Assembly (NCBI GenBank): GCA_947458415.1
Contig: CANGZG010000142.1
Span: 1 to 6,007 of the forward strand
Length of the DNA stretch: 6,007 bases
Direction: 5' to 3'
Origin: Comamonadaceae bacterium
Lineage (GTDB): Bacteria; Pseudomonadota; Gammaproteobacteria; Burkholderiales; Burkholderiaceae_C
A model generated the notes under the pieces. It saw only the letters and a list, made by a program, of their open reading frames with translations. It had not been told where the DNA came from and ran no database searches. Positions within the stretch are counted from its first letter, which is position 1. Every line of letters begins with the position of its first letter. Made by a program: the position numbers and the translations under genes. Of this stretch, positions 1-5,324 are shown in pieces.

Positions 1-1
1 G

Positions 2-190
2 TCCATGCTGCAAGACATTGAACAAGGCAAAGCCTTGGAGTTGGATGCTTTACTGGGCAGCGTCATTGAATTGGGCGAAATCGTTGGACTGCCAACGCCC
101 ACATTGAAAACGGTACACCACCTGTGCTTGTTGTTGCAGCAATCTGTTTTGCGCAGCGGCCACGGACTCTCATTGATCAACAAGGAATGA
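2..190 (+). CDS. 2-dehydropantoate 2-reductase family protein, C-terminal fragment (5' end outside window)
   Basis: Only the last 62 codons are present; the reading frame is open to the left edge and ends at the TGA at 188-190. The visible part begins S-M-L-Q-D-I-E-Q-G-K and continues with an E-L-D-A-L segment. This is the signature of the C-terminal helical domain of ketopantoate reductases (PanE/ApbA family, PF08546), where the Ser and Asp/Glu positions help bind the substrate. Family members use NADPH to reduce 2-dehydropantoate to pantoate in CoA biosynthesis, but many bacteria carry several paralogs with other 2-keto acid substrates, so I give no gene symbol. The Rossmann N-terminal domain is not visible. 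The stop is one base before the next start codon, so the gene is probably the upstream member of the same operon as the acyl-CoA synthetase. Its tail contains the ribosome binding site AAGGA (182-186) for that next gene. Confidence 0.85.
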   Translation, partial: SMLQDIEQGKALELDALLGSVIELGEIVGLPTPTLKTVHHLCLLLQQSVLRSGHGLSLINKE

Positions 191-191
191 C

Positions 192-1709
192 ATGGACACA
201 TTGACCGATTGGATGAAAGGCGGCCAAGACGCTGCCACTTGTTTGAGTGCCGCCGGTGCTGCACCTTTGAGCTACGCAGGATTGCGCCAATTGACCAAAG
301 AAGTTCAACACGCTTTGAATTCGGTTGGCATCGGCAGAAATGACCGAGTGGCATTGGTGCTGCCCAACAGTGCAGAGATGGCTGCCTCGTTCATCACGGT
401 GGCCGCTTGCTGCACGTCTGCGCCTCTGAACCCGTCTTACCGCGCGGATGAATTCGAGTTTTATTTGAATGATTTGAATGCCAAAGCCCTGGTGGTCGAA
501 GCCGGTTCCTCTTCTGCGTCCATTGAAGTGGCGCACAAGTTGGGCGTGTCTGTGTTGGTGTTGCACCCCACCCCTGCCCAAGGCGCAGGTTCATTCACGC
601 TTGATACCTCATCGCGTTCAGCCTCCTCAGCATCCAACCCAGGTGCTGCACACCCTGACGACATCGCATTGGTGTTACACACCTCCGGCACCACGTCCCG
701 TCCCAAAATCGTGCCACTGACCCAACGCAATGTCTGCGCTTCCGCTCGGCACATTGCCGCCAGCACCCGCTTCACGGCACAAGACCGTGGCCTGAATGTC
801 ATGCCCTTGTTCCATATCCACGGGTTGATTGCAGGCATATTGGCGCCGTTGTCGCAAGGCGGCGAAGTGCATTGCACCGCTGGCTTCAATGCGCTGAAAT
901 TTTTCTCTCAAATGGACGAAGTCAAACCGACTTGGTACACCGCCGTACCCACCATGCACCAAGCCATTTTGTCCCGCGCGACGAACAACAAAGATGTGAT
1001 CGAGCGTGTGCCGCTGCGCTTCATCCGCTCTTCGTCTTCTTCTTTGCCACCACAGGTACTGGCTGAATTGGAAGCCACGTTCCATGCCCCTGTGATTGAA
1101 GCCTATGGCATGACGGAAGCTGCCCACCAAATGGCGTGCAACCCTTTGCCACCCGCACAGCGCAAACCCGGCACGGTCGGTATTGCAGCCGGGCCCGAAG
1201 TGGCCATCATGGACAACGATGGCAAATTGCTGGCTCACGGTGACACAGGCGAGATTGTCATTCGCGGACCCAACGTCACACCAGGCTATGAAAACAACGA
1301 CAAAGCAAACGCAGAGTCATTCACCCATGGTTGGTTTCGCACGGGAGATCAAGGTGTCATGGATGCGGATGGCTACATCAGCATCACGGGTCGGTTGAAA
1401 GAAATCATCAACCGGGGCGGCGAAAAAATCAGCCCGCGAGAAATTGATGAAATCCTGATGGACCACCCTGCGGTCGGTCAAGTGGTTTGCTTTGGCATAC
1501 CGCACGACAAACTGGGTGAAGAAGTGGGCGCGGCTGTGGTGTTGCGCGAAGGCAAAACAGCCACTGAAAAAGAATTGCGCGATTACATTGCGACCCGGGT
1601 GGCTGACTTCAAAGTGCCACGCAAAATTTTGCTGATGGAAGACATTCCCAAAGGCGCCACAGGCAAACTCCAACGCATCGGCATGGCACAAAAACTGGGT
1701 CTGGCGTGA
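192..1709 (+). CDS. AMP-forming acyl-CoA synthetase, oxalyl-CoA synthetase (AAE3/Pcs60)-like
   Basis: This is a complete 505-residue member of the ANL adenylate-forming superfamily, which activates a carboxylic acid with ATP and then transfers it to CoA. All core motifs are present: phosphate-binding loop TSGTTSRPK at 164-172, YGMTE at 305-309, the ribose-binding Asp in TGD (D386), the hinge region GRLKEIINRGGEKISP at 400-415, and the catalytic Lys in PKGATGK (K492). Segments FHIHG (207-211), TWYTAVP (247-253), RFIRSSSSSLPP (276-287) and the region after YGMTE resemble, from memory, plant AAE3 and yeast Pcs60, which are oxalyl-CoA synthetases. That substrate is inference; automated pipelines would say acyl-CoA ligase. 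Length is normal for this soluble class. The ATG at 192 is chosen because AAGGA at 182-186 is well spaced and the frame aligns from the N-terminus. A Ser/Ala-rich linker (about 134-152) precedes the phosphate loop. It is sandwiched in an operon between a reductase and a TSUP transporter. Confidence 0.93.
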   Translation: MDTLTDWMKGGQDAATCLSAAGAAPLSYAGLRQLTKEVQHALNSVGIGRNDRVALVLPNSAEMAASFITVAACCTSAPLNPSYRADEFEFYLNDLNAKALVVEAGSSSASIEVAHKLGVSVLVLHPTPAQGAGSFTLDTSSRSASSASNPGAAHPDDIALVLHTSGTTSRPKIVPLTQRNVCASARHIAASTRFTAQDRGLNVMPLFHIHGLIAGILAPLSQGGEVHCTAGFNALKFFSQMDEVKPTWYTAVPTMHQAILSRATNNKDVIERVPLRFIRSSSSSLPPQVLAELEATFHAPVIEAYGMTEAAHQMACNPLPPAQRKPGTVGIAAGPEVAIMDNDGKLLAHGDTGEIVIRGPNVTPGYENNDKANAESFTHGWFRTGDQGVMDADGYISITGRLKEIINRGGEKISPREIDEILMDHPAVGQVVCFGIPHDKLGEEVGAAVVLREGKTATEKELRDYIATRVADFKVPRKILLMEDIPKGATGKLQRIGMAQKLGLA

Positions 1710-1712
1710 AGC

Positions 1713-2531
1713 ATGTCTGAATGGCCATTGCTGATATTGGCATTGGCCCTGCTGGGATCGTTCGCTGGCTTTTTGGCAGGTCTGCTGGGCGTGGGCGGTG
1801 CTTTGGTCATGATTCCATTCCTGACTTTTTTGCTTCATCACTTGGACATCAGCACCGACATGTCGGTCAAGATGGCGATTGCCACCGGCATGTCAACCAT
1901 CGTCGTCACTTCACTGGCCAGCACGCGTGCGCACCACCAAGCTGGTGCCGTTCGCTGGGATTTGTTCAAAGGCTTGGTCCCTGGTTTGATGTTTGGCAGC
2001 GTGATTTCAGGCGTATGGTTGTTTTCCATCATCAAAGGGGCCATGCTGGCACTGCTCTTCGGTGGCTTCACGGCCTTTTCCGCCACCCAAATGTTGATCG
2101 ACAAAAAACCCAAGCCCAGTCGCCAAATGCCCAGCGCATGGGGTCAATCGATTGTTGGCAGTGTGATTGGCTTGGTGTCTGGCTTGGTCGGTGCGGGTGG
2201 CGCATTCATGAGCGTGCCGTTCATGACGTGGTGCAACGTGCCATTGCGTCAAGCGGTCGGCACCAGTGCAGCCTTGGGTTTCCCGATTGCATTGGTCAAC
2301 GCCTTGGGCTATGGCATCAGCGGTTGGTCTGTGACTGACACGCCGCCCCACAGCATGGGGTATGTTTGGCTGCCTGGCTTTTTCACCATTTGCGTGTGCA
2401 CGGTTTTCACTGCCCCCATGGGTGCCCGATTTGCACAGCGCTTGCCAGTGGCCAAACTCAAACGCGGATTTGCGTCATTGCTTTACGTATTGGCCAGCAC
2501 CATGTTTTATCGGGGACTCACCGCAAGCTGA
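1713..2531 (+). CDS. TSUP-family (TauE/SafE, PF01925-type) membrane transporter
   Basis: This 272-residue protein is strongly hydrophobic, with roughly eight predicted membrane segments by eye. It shows the internal duplication typical of the TSUP family: G-L-L-G-V-G-G-A ending in IPF near residues 23-36, echoed by G-L-V-G-A-G-G-A ending in VPF at 157-170. The late motif APMGARFAQRLP (from 234) also fits the family. A short charged loop KKPKPSRQ near the middle separates the two halves. Characterised relatives move sulfite, sulfoacetate, thiosulfate or other small organosulfur or carboxylate anions across the inner membrane; the substrate here is unknown. The start lies 3 bases after the acyl-CoA synthetase stop and has no good Shine-Dalgarno sequence, so translation is probably coupled to that gene. 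Its product may move the acid, or a by-product of the acid, handled by the upstream enzyme. It ends 8 bases before the stop of the convergent usp gene. Confidence 0.9.
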   Translation: MSEWPLLILALALLGSFAGFLAGLLGVGGALVMIPFLTFLLHHLDISTDMSVKMAIATGMSTIVVTSLASTRAHHQAGAVRWDLFKGLVPGLMFGSVISGVWLFSIIKGAMLALLFGGFTAFSATQMLIDKKPKPSRQMPSAWGQSIVGSVIGLVSGLVGAGGAFMSVPFMTWCNVPLRQAVGTSAALGFPIALVNALGYGISGWSVTDTPPHSMGYVWLPGFFTICVCTVFTAPMGARFAQRLPVAKLKRGFASLLYVLASTMFYRGLTAS

Positions 2532-2540
2532 CGCTCAGCT
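2526..2540. terminator. possible small bidirectional hairpin between convergent genes
   Basis: AGCTGA, loop CGC, TCAGCT forms a perfect 6-bp inverted repeat. It contains the TGA stop of the TSUP gene and touches the TGA stop of the opposing usp gene. The convergent layout makes a shared transcription stop likely, but there is no T-tract on either side and the stem is short. It could be a weak or Rho-assisted terminator, or chance. Confidence 0.3.
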
Positions 2541-2983
2541 CATCGCAGCACCAGCACGGGTACCTTGACATGCGTCAACACTGCCAGCGTTTCACTGCCC
2601 AGCAGCAAACGTTTGATGCCTTTTCTTCCATGGGAAGCCATGACGATCACATCGGCTTTGAAACTTCCTGCCTTGTCAATCACGCCTTGGGCAATGTCAT
2701 CTGACTTGACGACTGCAGTTTGTGCATCCACCCCCTTGTCTTTGGCTTGTTGCACCACTTTGTCGAGTATTTTTTGCGCTGCGTGTGCCCACTGCTCTTC
2801 CATTTTTTGACTGTCCACTTCGCTCACCGCAAAAGAACCCTCAAAGTAGGCTTGTATGTAGTGAGGAATCACGTTGACCGCCAACAGTTCGGCCTTGAAT
2901 TGCAGCGCCATTTCAATGGCACTGAGAACGGCTTTTTGCGACAGATGTGAGCCATCGGTAGCGACCATGATGCGTTTGTACAT
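2540..2983 (-). CDS. universal stress protein, UspA family (single domain, ATP-binding type)
   Basis: The 147-residue product is a standard single Usp domain. It opens with YKRIMVATDGS (residues 2-12), whose Asp10 is the conserved nucleotide-contact residue. It carries the loop ASHGRKGIKRLLLGS at 116-130, matching the G-9x-G-S part of the ATP-binding signature, with the first Gly replaced by Ala as in many bacterial members. It ends in VPVLVLR, the usual last beta strand. Such proteins are cytoplasmic dimers that support survival in energy limitation, hypoxia or stationary phase; the exact client is seldom known. AAGGAG (complement of 2990-2995) lies 6 bases before the ATG and fixes the start. 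A separate promoter with an FNR box 90 bases upstream points to induction at low oxygen, like the anaerobic Usp proteins of Pseudomonas. It is co-oriented with the hemN operon but separated from it by 112 bases that hold this promoter. Confidence 0.94.
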   Translation of the reverse strand: MYKRIMVATDGSHLSQKAVLSAIEMALQFKAELLAVNVIPHYIQAYFEGSFAVSEVDSQKMEEQWAHAAQKILDKVVQQAKDKGVDAQTAVVKSDDIAQGVIDKAGSFKADVIVMASHGRKGIKRLLLGSETLAVLTHVKVPVLVLR

Positions 2984-3004
2984 GTTGAACTCCTTGCGGT
3001 TGAT

Positions 3005-3027
3005 TCAATCAGCAGGTTGATGATTGA
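3005..3027 (-). other. predicted stem-loop in the usp mRNA leader
   Basis: On the minus strand UCAAUCA pairs perfectly with UGAUUGA (7 bp, 9-base loop). It would begin 4 bases after the transcription start inferred from the FNR promoter (about 3031) and sits about 10 bases upstream of the Shine-Dalgarno sequence. A stem-loop at the 5' end could stabilise the mRNA. The stem is A/U-rich and therefore weak, and the region is full of repeated TGATT/AATCA units, so chance is possible. Confidence 0.3.
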
Positions 3028-3037
3028 TTGCAACGCC

Positions 3038-3043
3038 AGAATA
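3038..3043 (-). promoter_or_regulatory. -10 hexamer of the FNR-dependent usp promoter
   Basis: The complement reads TATTCT (4 of 6 to TATAAT). It begins exactly 22 bases after the FNR box, which places the box centre at -41.5 if transcription starts at the G opposite 3031. This is the textbook class II arrangement, in which FNR replaces the -35 contact. The resulting leader is 48 bases. No transcription start has been measured. Confidence 0.6.
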
Positions 3044-3054
3044 AGTTGGCTCAG
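3044..3054. other. AGTTGGCTCAG element, copy 1 (usp promoter)
   Basis: Plus-strand AGTTGGCTCAG lies between the FNR box and the -10 of the usp promoter. AGTGGCTCAG occurs in the corresponding place of the hemN promoter (5254-5263), allowing one inserted T. In both promoters GTATTGA, which includes the start of the FNR box, follows after 7-8 bases. The element may be a second factor's site, a relic of promoter duplication, or chance. Confidence 0.4.
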
Positions 3055-3065
3055 GCTTCAGTGTA

Positions 3066-3079
3066 TTGATACGCATCAA
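3066..3079. promoter_or_regulatory. perfect FNR/Anr box upstream of the usp gene
   Basis: TTGATACGCATCAA matches the FNR consensus TTGAT-N4-ATCAA at all ten defined positions. It sits in the 112-base gap between the DsbD_2-type gene and the usp gene, 17 bases after the former's stop. A -10 hexamer lies at the class II distance toward usp. The likely regulator is the Fnr protein encoded at the right end of this window, whose E-x-x-S-R recognition residues read TTGAT half-sites. Activation at low oxygen is inferred. Confidence 0.85.
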
Positions 3080-3095
3080 AAGAACGCAAGATTTA

Positions 3096-3848
3096 TCAGA
3101 CCCATGCGCTGGGCAAACACCATGGCGAGCTTGCATGCGTGAGCCCTGTCCACAACCCCCAAGCCGCCGTGACAGCCAACAAAACGCCTGACACGCGAGT
3201 GCCCAAATGCCCGGTATGCCACACAAAGACTTTGCTGTCGACGCGCTTGTTCCACTGCCATTCAATGGTGTGATGGCGTTGCCCCCAATGGCTCCACAGC
3301 CACGGCACCACTGTCAATACCAGTGCACCGCCCAAAGCAAACATCGCCATCACCATCGCTCCTTGTATTGCGCCGGCAGTGAACATGGCCACCAACAATG
3401 CCGAATACAACAAGCCACAAGGCAGCAAAGCCCACACCATGCCCAACCACAACGGCGACCAAAGGTGATGTGGTTGGGTGTGTGCGTGATGTGACAAACG
3501 GCGCCAAAGGGTTTCACCGAGTCGGTTGATCCACACCGGTTGTTCAGCGCGCCATACCAGCCACAAACCCCATAACACCGCGGTCACATGCATCATGCTC
3601 CACAACGGGTGAATCAAGGCGGTTTGCCCGGCCAACCATGTGAGCGAGTTCATGGATACAGCAGCGACAGCGCCCAAAGTCGCGTAGCCCATCAATCGCC
3701 CAGTCTGGAAAAGCCACAGGTTGCGCCACGCTGACTGACCAGGCCATCGCGAGATGCCCATGCAACCCGCGCCACACATGGCCAAGCAATGCGGGCCACC
3801 TGCTATACCCATGAGCAACGCACTGAACAGCAAAGACCCCAGCATCAC
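3096..3848 (-). CDS. DsbD_2-type (cytochrome c biogenesis/TauE-like) membrane protein, probable cbb3 oxidase or metal-assembly factor
   Basis: This is an approximately 250-residue polytopic membrane protein with about six hydrophobic segments. Its N-terminus carries G-P-H-C-L-A-M-C-G-A-G-C (His20, Cys21, Cys25, Cys29), the PHCxxMCG signature of the PF13386 family. A later LLPCGLLY (Cys144) lies in a membrane helix, like the Cys-bearing helices of DsbD/CcdA. A His-rich loop HHAHTQPHH at 120-128 may bind metal. Relatives are labelled sulfite exporter TauE/SafE but are distinct from the TSUP gene at 1713-2531. They commonly neighbour ccoGHIS and hemN, suggesting a role in copper or redox supply for cbb3 oxidase; that is inference. 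The GTG at 3848 gives a GTGA overlap with the hemN stop; an ATG one codon later gives TGATG. With no clear Shine-Dalgarno sequence, translation is probably coupled to hemN. Confidence 0.85.
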   Translation of the reverse strand: MMLGSLLFSALLMGIAGGPHCLAMCGAGCMGISRWPGQSAWRNLWLFQTGRLMGYATLGAVAAVSMNSLTWLAGQTALIHPLWSMMHVTAVLWGLWLVWRAEQPVWINRLGETLWRRLSHHAHTQPHHLWSPLWLGMVWALLPCGLLYSALLVAMFTAGAIQGAMVMAMFALGGALVLTVVPWLWSHWGQRHHTIEWQWNKRVDSKVFVWHTGHLGTRVSGVLLAVTAAWGLWTGLTHASSPWCLPSAWV

Positions 3849-5230
3849 AATATTTTGGAGAAATGCGCACGCTGTCCATCAGCTTGCACATGTTTGTCAA
3901 ACACCATGGCAATGGCCCTCACCACATACCAGCCCAATGGCGTGATCTCCACCGCCCGCGAATCAACTGTGACCAAACCTTGTTCAACAAAATCTTGCAA
4001 TTGAGTCAATTCACGCGCAAAGTATCGATTGAAGTTCAACAAGTGTGATTCTTCGATGCCTGCCATTTCCACCCTGCCCTGACACATCAGCGCCATGATG
4101 ATGCTGCGTCTGGCCAAATCGTCCCGGTTCAATGCCACCCCTTTGACAACAGGTAACTTGCCTTGGTGCAACAAATCGCTGTATTCATTCAGGGATTTGG
4201 TGTTTTGTACATAACTTGCGCCCATGCTGCCAATGGATGACACCCCCAGTCCCAGCAAATCACCGTCGGGGCGGGTGCTGTAGCCTTGGAAATTACGGTG
4301 CAATCTTCCTTGCCGTTTGGCAATCGACAAACTGTCTTGGGGCAACGCAAAATGGTCCATGCCAATGTAGACATAACCCGCTTCTTGCATGCGCGCCAAC
4401 GCCATGCTGAGCATGGCGGTTTTTTGTGAAGCCTTGGGCAATGCATGAACATCGATGTGCCGCTGCGGCTTGAACCGCACCGGTAAATGTGCGTAGCCAT
4501 ACAGCGCCAATCGCTCAGGACGCAATTGCAACACCGCCTCTAAGGTGGTGTGCCAACTGTCGATCGTTTGCAACGGCAGGCCATAAATCAAATCCAAATT
4601 GATGGATGCAAACCCGATCTGTCGCGCGGTTTGCATCAATCCACTGACGCTGCCAAGTGTTTGCACGCGATGGACGGCGTGTTGAACTTTGGGATCGAAG
4701 TCTTGTATGCCAAGACTTAAACGGTTAAAGCCCATGGCCCACAACTGATGCAGTCGGTCATGGTTGACGGTTCGGGGGTCGACTTCAATCGCGTATTCAC
4801 CAGCAGATTGCCAATGGAACGAGGTTTGCAACAGCTTCATCAACCGGTGCAAATCGTCATCGGTGAAATAAGTTGGTGTGCCGCCACCGAGATGAACCTG
4901 AGAAACCGTCTGCCCTTGGCCCAAGTGAGGCAACAACAAATCTATTTCACGCGCCAAATCGTCCAAGTAATCGATGGCTTTTTGGTAGTTGCCTGTGATG
5001 ATTTTGTTGCAAGCACAGTAGTAACACAAAGATGCACAAAACGGCACATGAACATACAGCGAAAGCGGTGATGTTCTCGTTCGGGCGCTGGCTTTGCGTT
5101 CTTGCAGTGATTGGATGAACTGTGCTTCTCCATGGGCTTCGACAAACCTGTCGGCCGTGGGATAAGACGTGTACCGGGGACCGGGCACATCAAATTGCTG
5201 AAGAATCTCGGTGGAAATGTGGGTGTTCAT
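3845..5230 (-). CDS. hemN: oxygen-independent coproporphyrinogen III dehydrogenase HemN
   Basis: This 461-residue radical SAM enzyme converts coproporphyrinogen III to protoporphyrinogen IX without oxygen, the anaerobic step of heme synthesis, in the cytoplasm. The sequence shows the N-terminal PGPRYTSYPTADRF block, SAM-contacting LYVHVPFC, and the cluster motif C65-x3-C69-x2-C72 followed by C74 (CACNK). That fourth Cys separates true HemN from HemW heme chaperones. GGGTP (115-119) and EVDPR (149-153) follow. Length matches E. coli HemN (about 457). The start is the ATG whose first residues, MNTHISTEILQQFDVPGPRYTSYPT, align with the family N-terminus (quoted here in two parts only for position: residues 1-25). 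The upstream sequence CAGTGCTAACACC has no good Shine-Dalgarno. The gene is divergent from fnr, and the 94-base region between them holds an FNR box, so low-oxygen activation is likely. Its stop overlaps the start of the DsbD_2-type gene. Confidence 0.97.
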   Translation of the reverse strand: MNTHISTEILQQFDVPGPRYTSYPTADRFVEAHGEAQFIQSLQERKASARTRTSPLSLYVHVPFCASLCYYCACNKIITGNYQKAIDYLDDLAREIDLLLPHLGQGQTVSQVHLGGGTPTYFTDDDLHRLMKLLQTSFHWQSAGEYAIEVDPRTVNHDRLHQLWAMGFNRLSLGIQDFDPKVQHAVHRVQTLGSVSGLMQTARQIGFASINLDLIYGLPLQTIDSWHTTLEAVLQLRPERLALYGYAHLPVRFKPQRHIDVHALPKASQKTAMLSMALARMQEAGYVYIGMDHFALPQDSLSIAKRQGRLHRNFQGYSTRPDGDLLGLGVSSIGSMGASYVQNTKSLNEYSDLLHQGKLPVVKGVALNRDDLARRSIIMALMCQGRVEMAGIEESHLLNFNRYFARELTQLQDFVEQGLVTVDSRAVEITPLGWYVVRAIAMVFDKHVQADGQRAHFSKIL

Positions 5231-5253
5231 GGTGTTAGCACTGATAATGTGCC

Positions 5254-5263
5254 AGTGGCTCAG
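5254..5263. other. AGTGGCTCAG element, copy 2 (hemN promoter)
   Basis: This is the counterpart of the element at 3044-3054. GGCTCAG is identical, and GTATTGA follows after 7 bases instead of 8. It lies between the FNR box and the putative hemN -10, CATTAT (complement of 5244-5249). Only two copies are visible, so function is unproven. Confidence 0.4.
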
Positions 5264-5273
5264 CCCTTTGGTA

Positions 5274-5287
5274 TTGAGCTATGTCAA
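5274..5287. promoter_or_regulatory. FNR-type box in the hemN/fnr divergent promoter region
   Basis: TTGAGCTATGTCAA keeps the full TTGA-N6-TCAA core with correct spacing but departs from TTGAT-N4-ATCAA at one base in each half. Toward hemN, a -10-like CATTAT (complement of 5244-5249) begins 24 bases after the box, two more than the ideal class II spacing. That would give a start near 5237-5239 and a leader of under 10 bases. Toward fnr, the box overlaps a possible -35, so the same site could repress fnr. Both roles are inferred. Confidence 0.65.
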
Positions 5288-5302
5288 ACATTGTTTTTGA
5301 AT
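5274..5302 (+). promoter_or_regulatory. candidate fnr promoter overlapping the FNR box
   Basis: TTGAGC (5274-5279, 4 of 6 to TTGACA) and TTGAAT (5297-5302, 4 of 6 to TATAAT) are separated by 17 bases. Transcription would begin near 5309, giving a leader of about 16 bases. Because the -35 lies inside the FNR box, bound Fnr would block it, consistent with the negative autoregulation known for E. coli fnr. Both hexamers are weak, so this is tentative. Confidence 0.3.
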
Positions 5303-5324
5303 TCAACGAAGCCATTGGTCAGCC

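Noticed and set aside
461..889. Minus-strand open frame of 142 codons inside the acyl-CoA synthetase gene
   Set aside because: It is fully covered by a gene with all family motifs, its translation resembles no family I know, and it has no promoter or ribosome-site support.
675..1238. Minus-strand open frame of 187 codons inside the acyl-CoA synthetase gene
   Set aside because: It is rich in Arg, His and Gln as expected for a shadow frame, and it lies opposite conserved motifs of the real gene.
1721..2338. Plus-strand open frame of 205 codons in another frame of the TSUP gene
   Set aside because: The translation is Trp/Arg/His-rich without domain features, and the overlapping frame encodes a clear membrane transporter.
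3000..3012. TTGATTCAATCAG considered as another FNR box near usp
   Set aside because: The spacing between half-sites is too short for the TTGAT-N4-ATCAA pattern, and it lies inside the leader rather than at an activating position.
3845..5230. Possibility that the radical SAM gene is HemW rather than HemN
   Set aside because: The fourth cysteine (CxxxCxxCxC), the PGPRYTSYPTADRF N-terminus and the 461-residue length fit HemN; HemW is shorter and lacks these.
5297..5306. Palindrome TTGAATTCAA between the FNR box and the fnr start, considered as a second FNR site
   Set aside because: The half-sites are separated by 2 bases rather than the 6 needed between TTGA and TCAA, so an FNR dimer would not fit; it is probably chance in an A/T-rich stretch.
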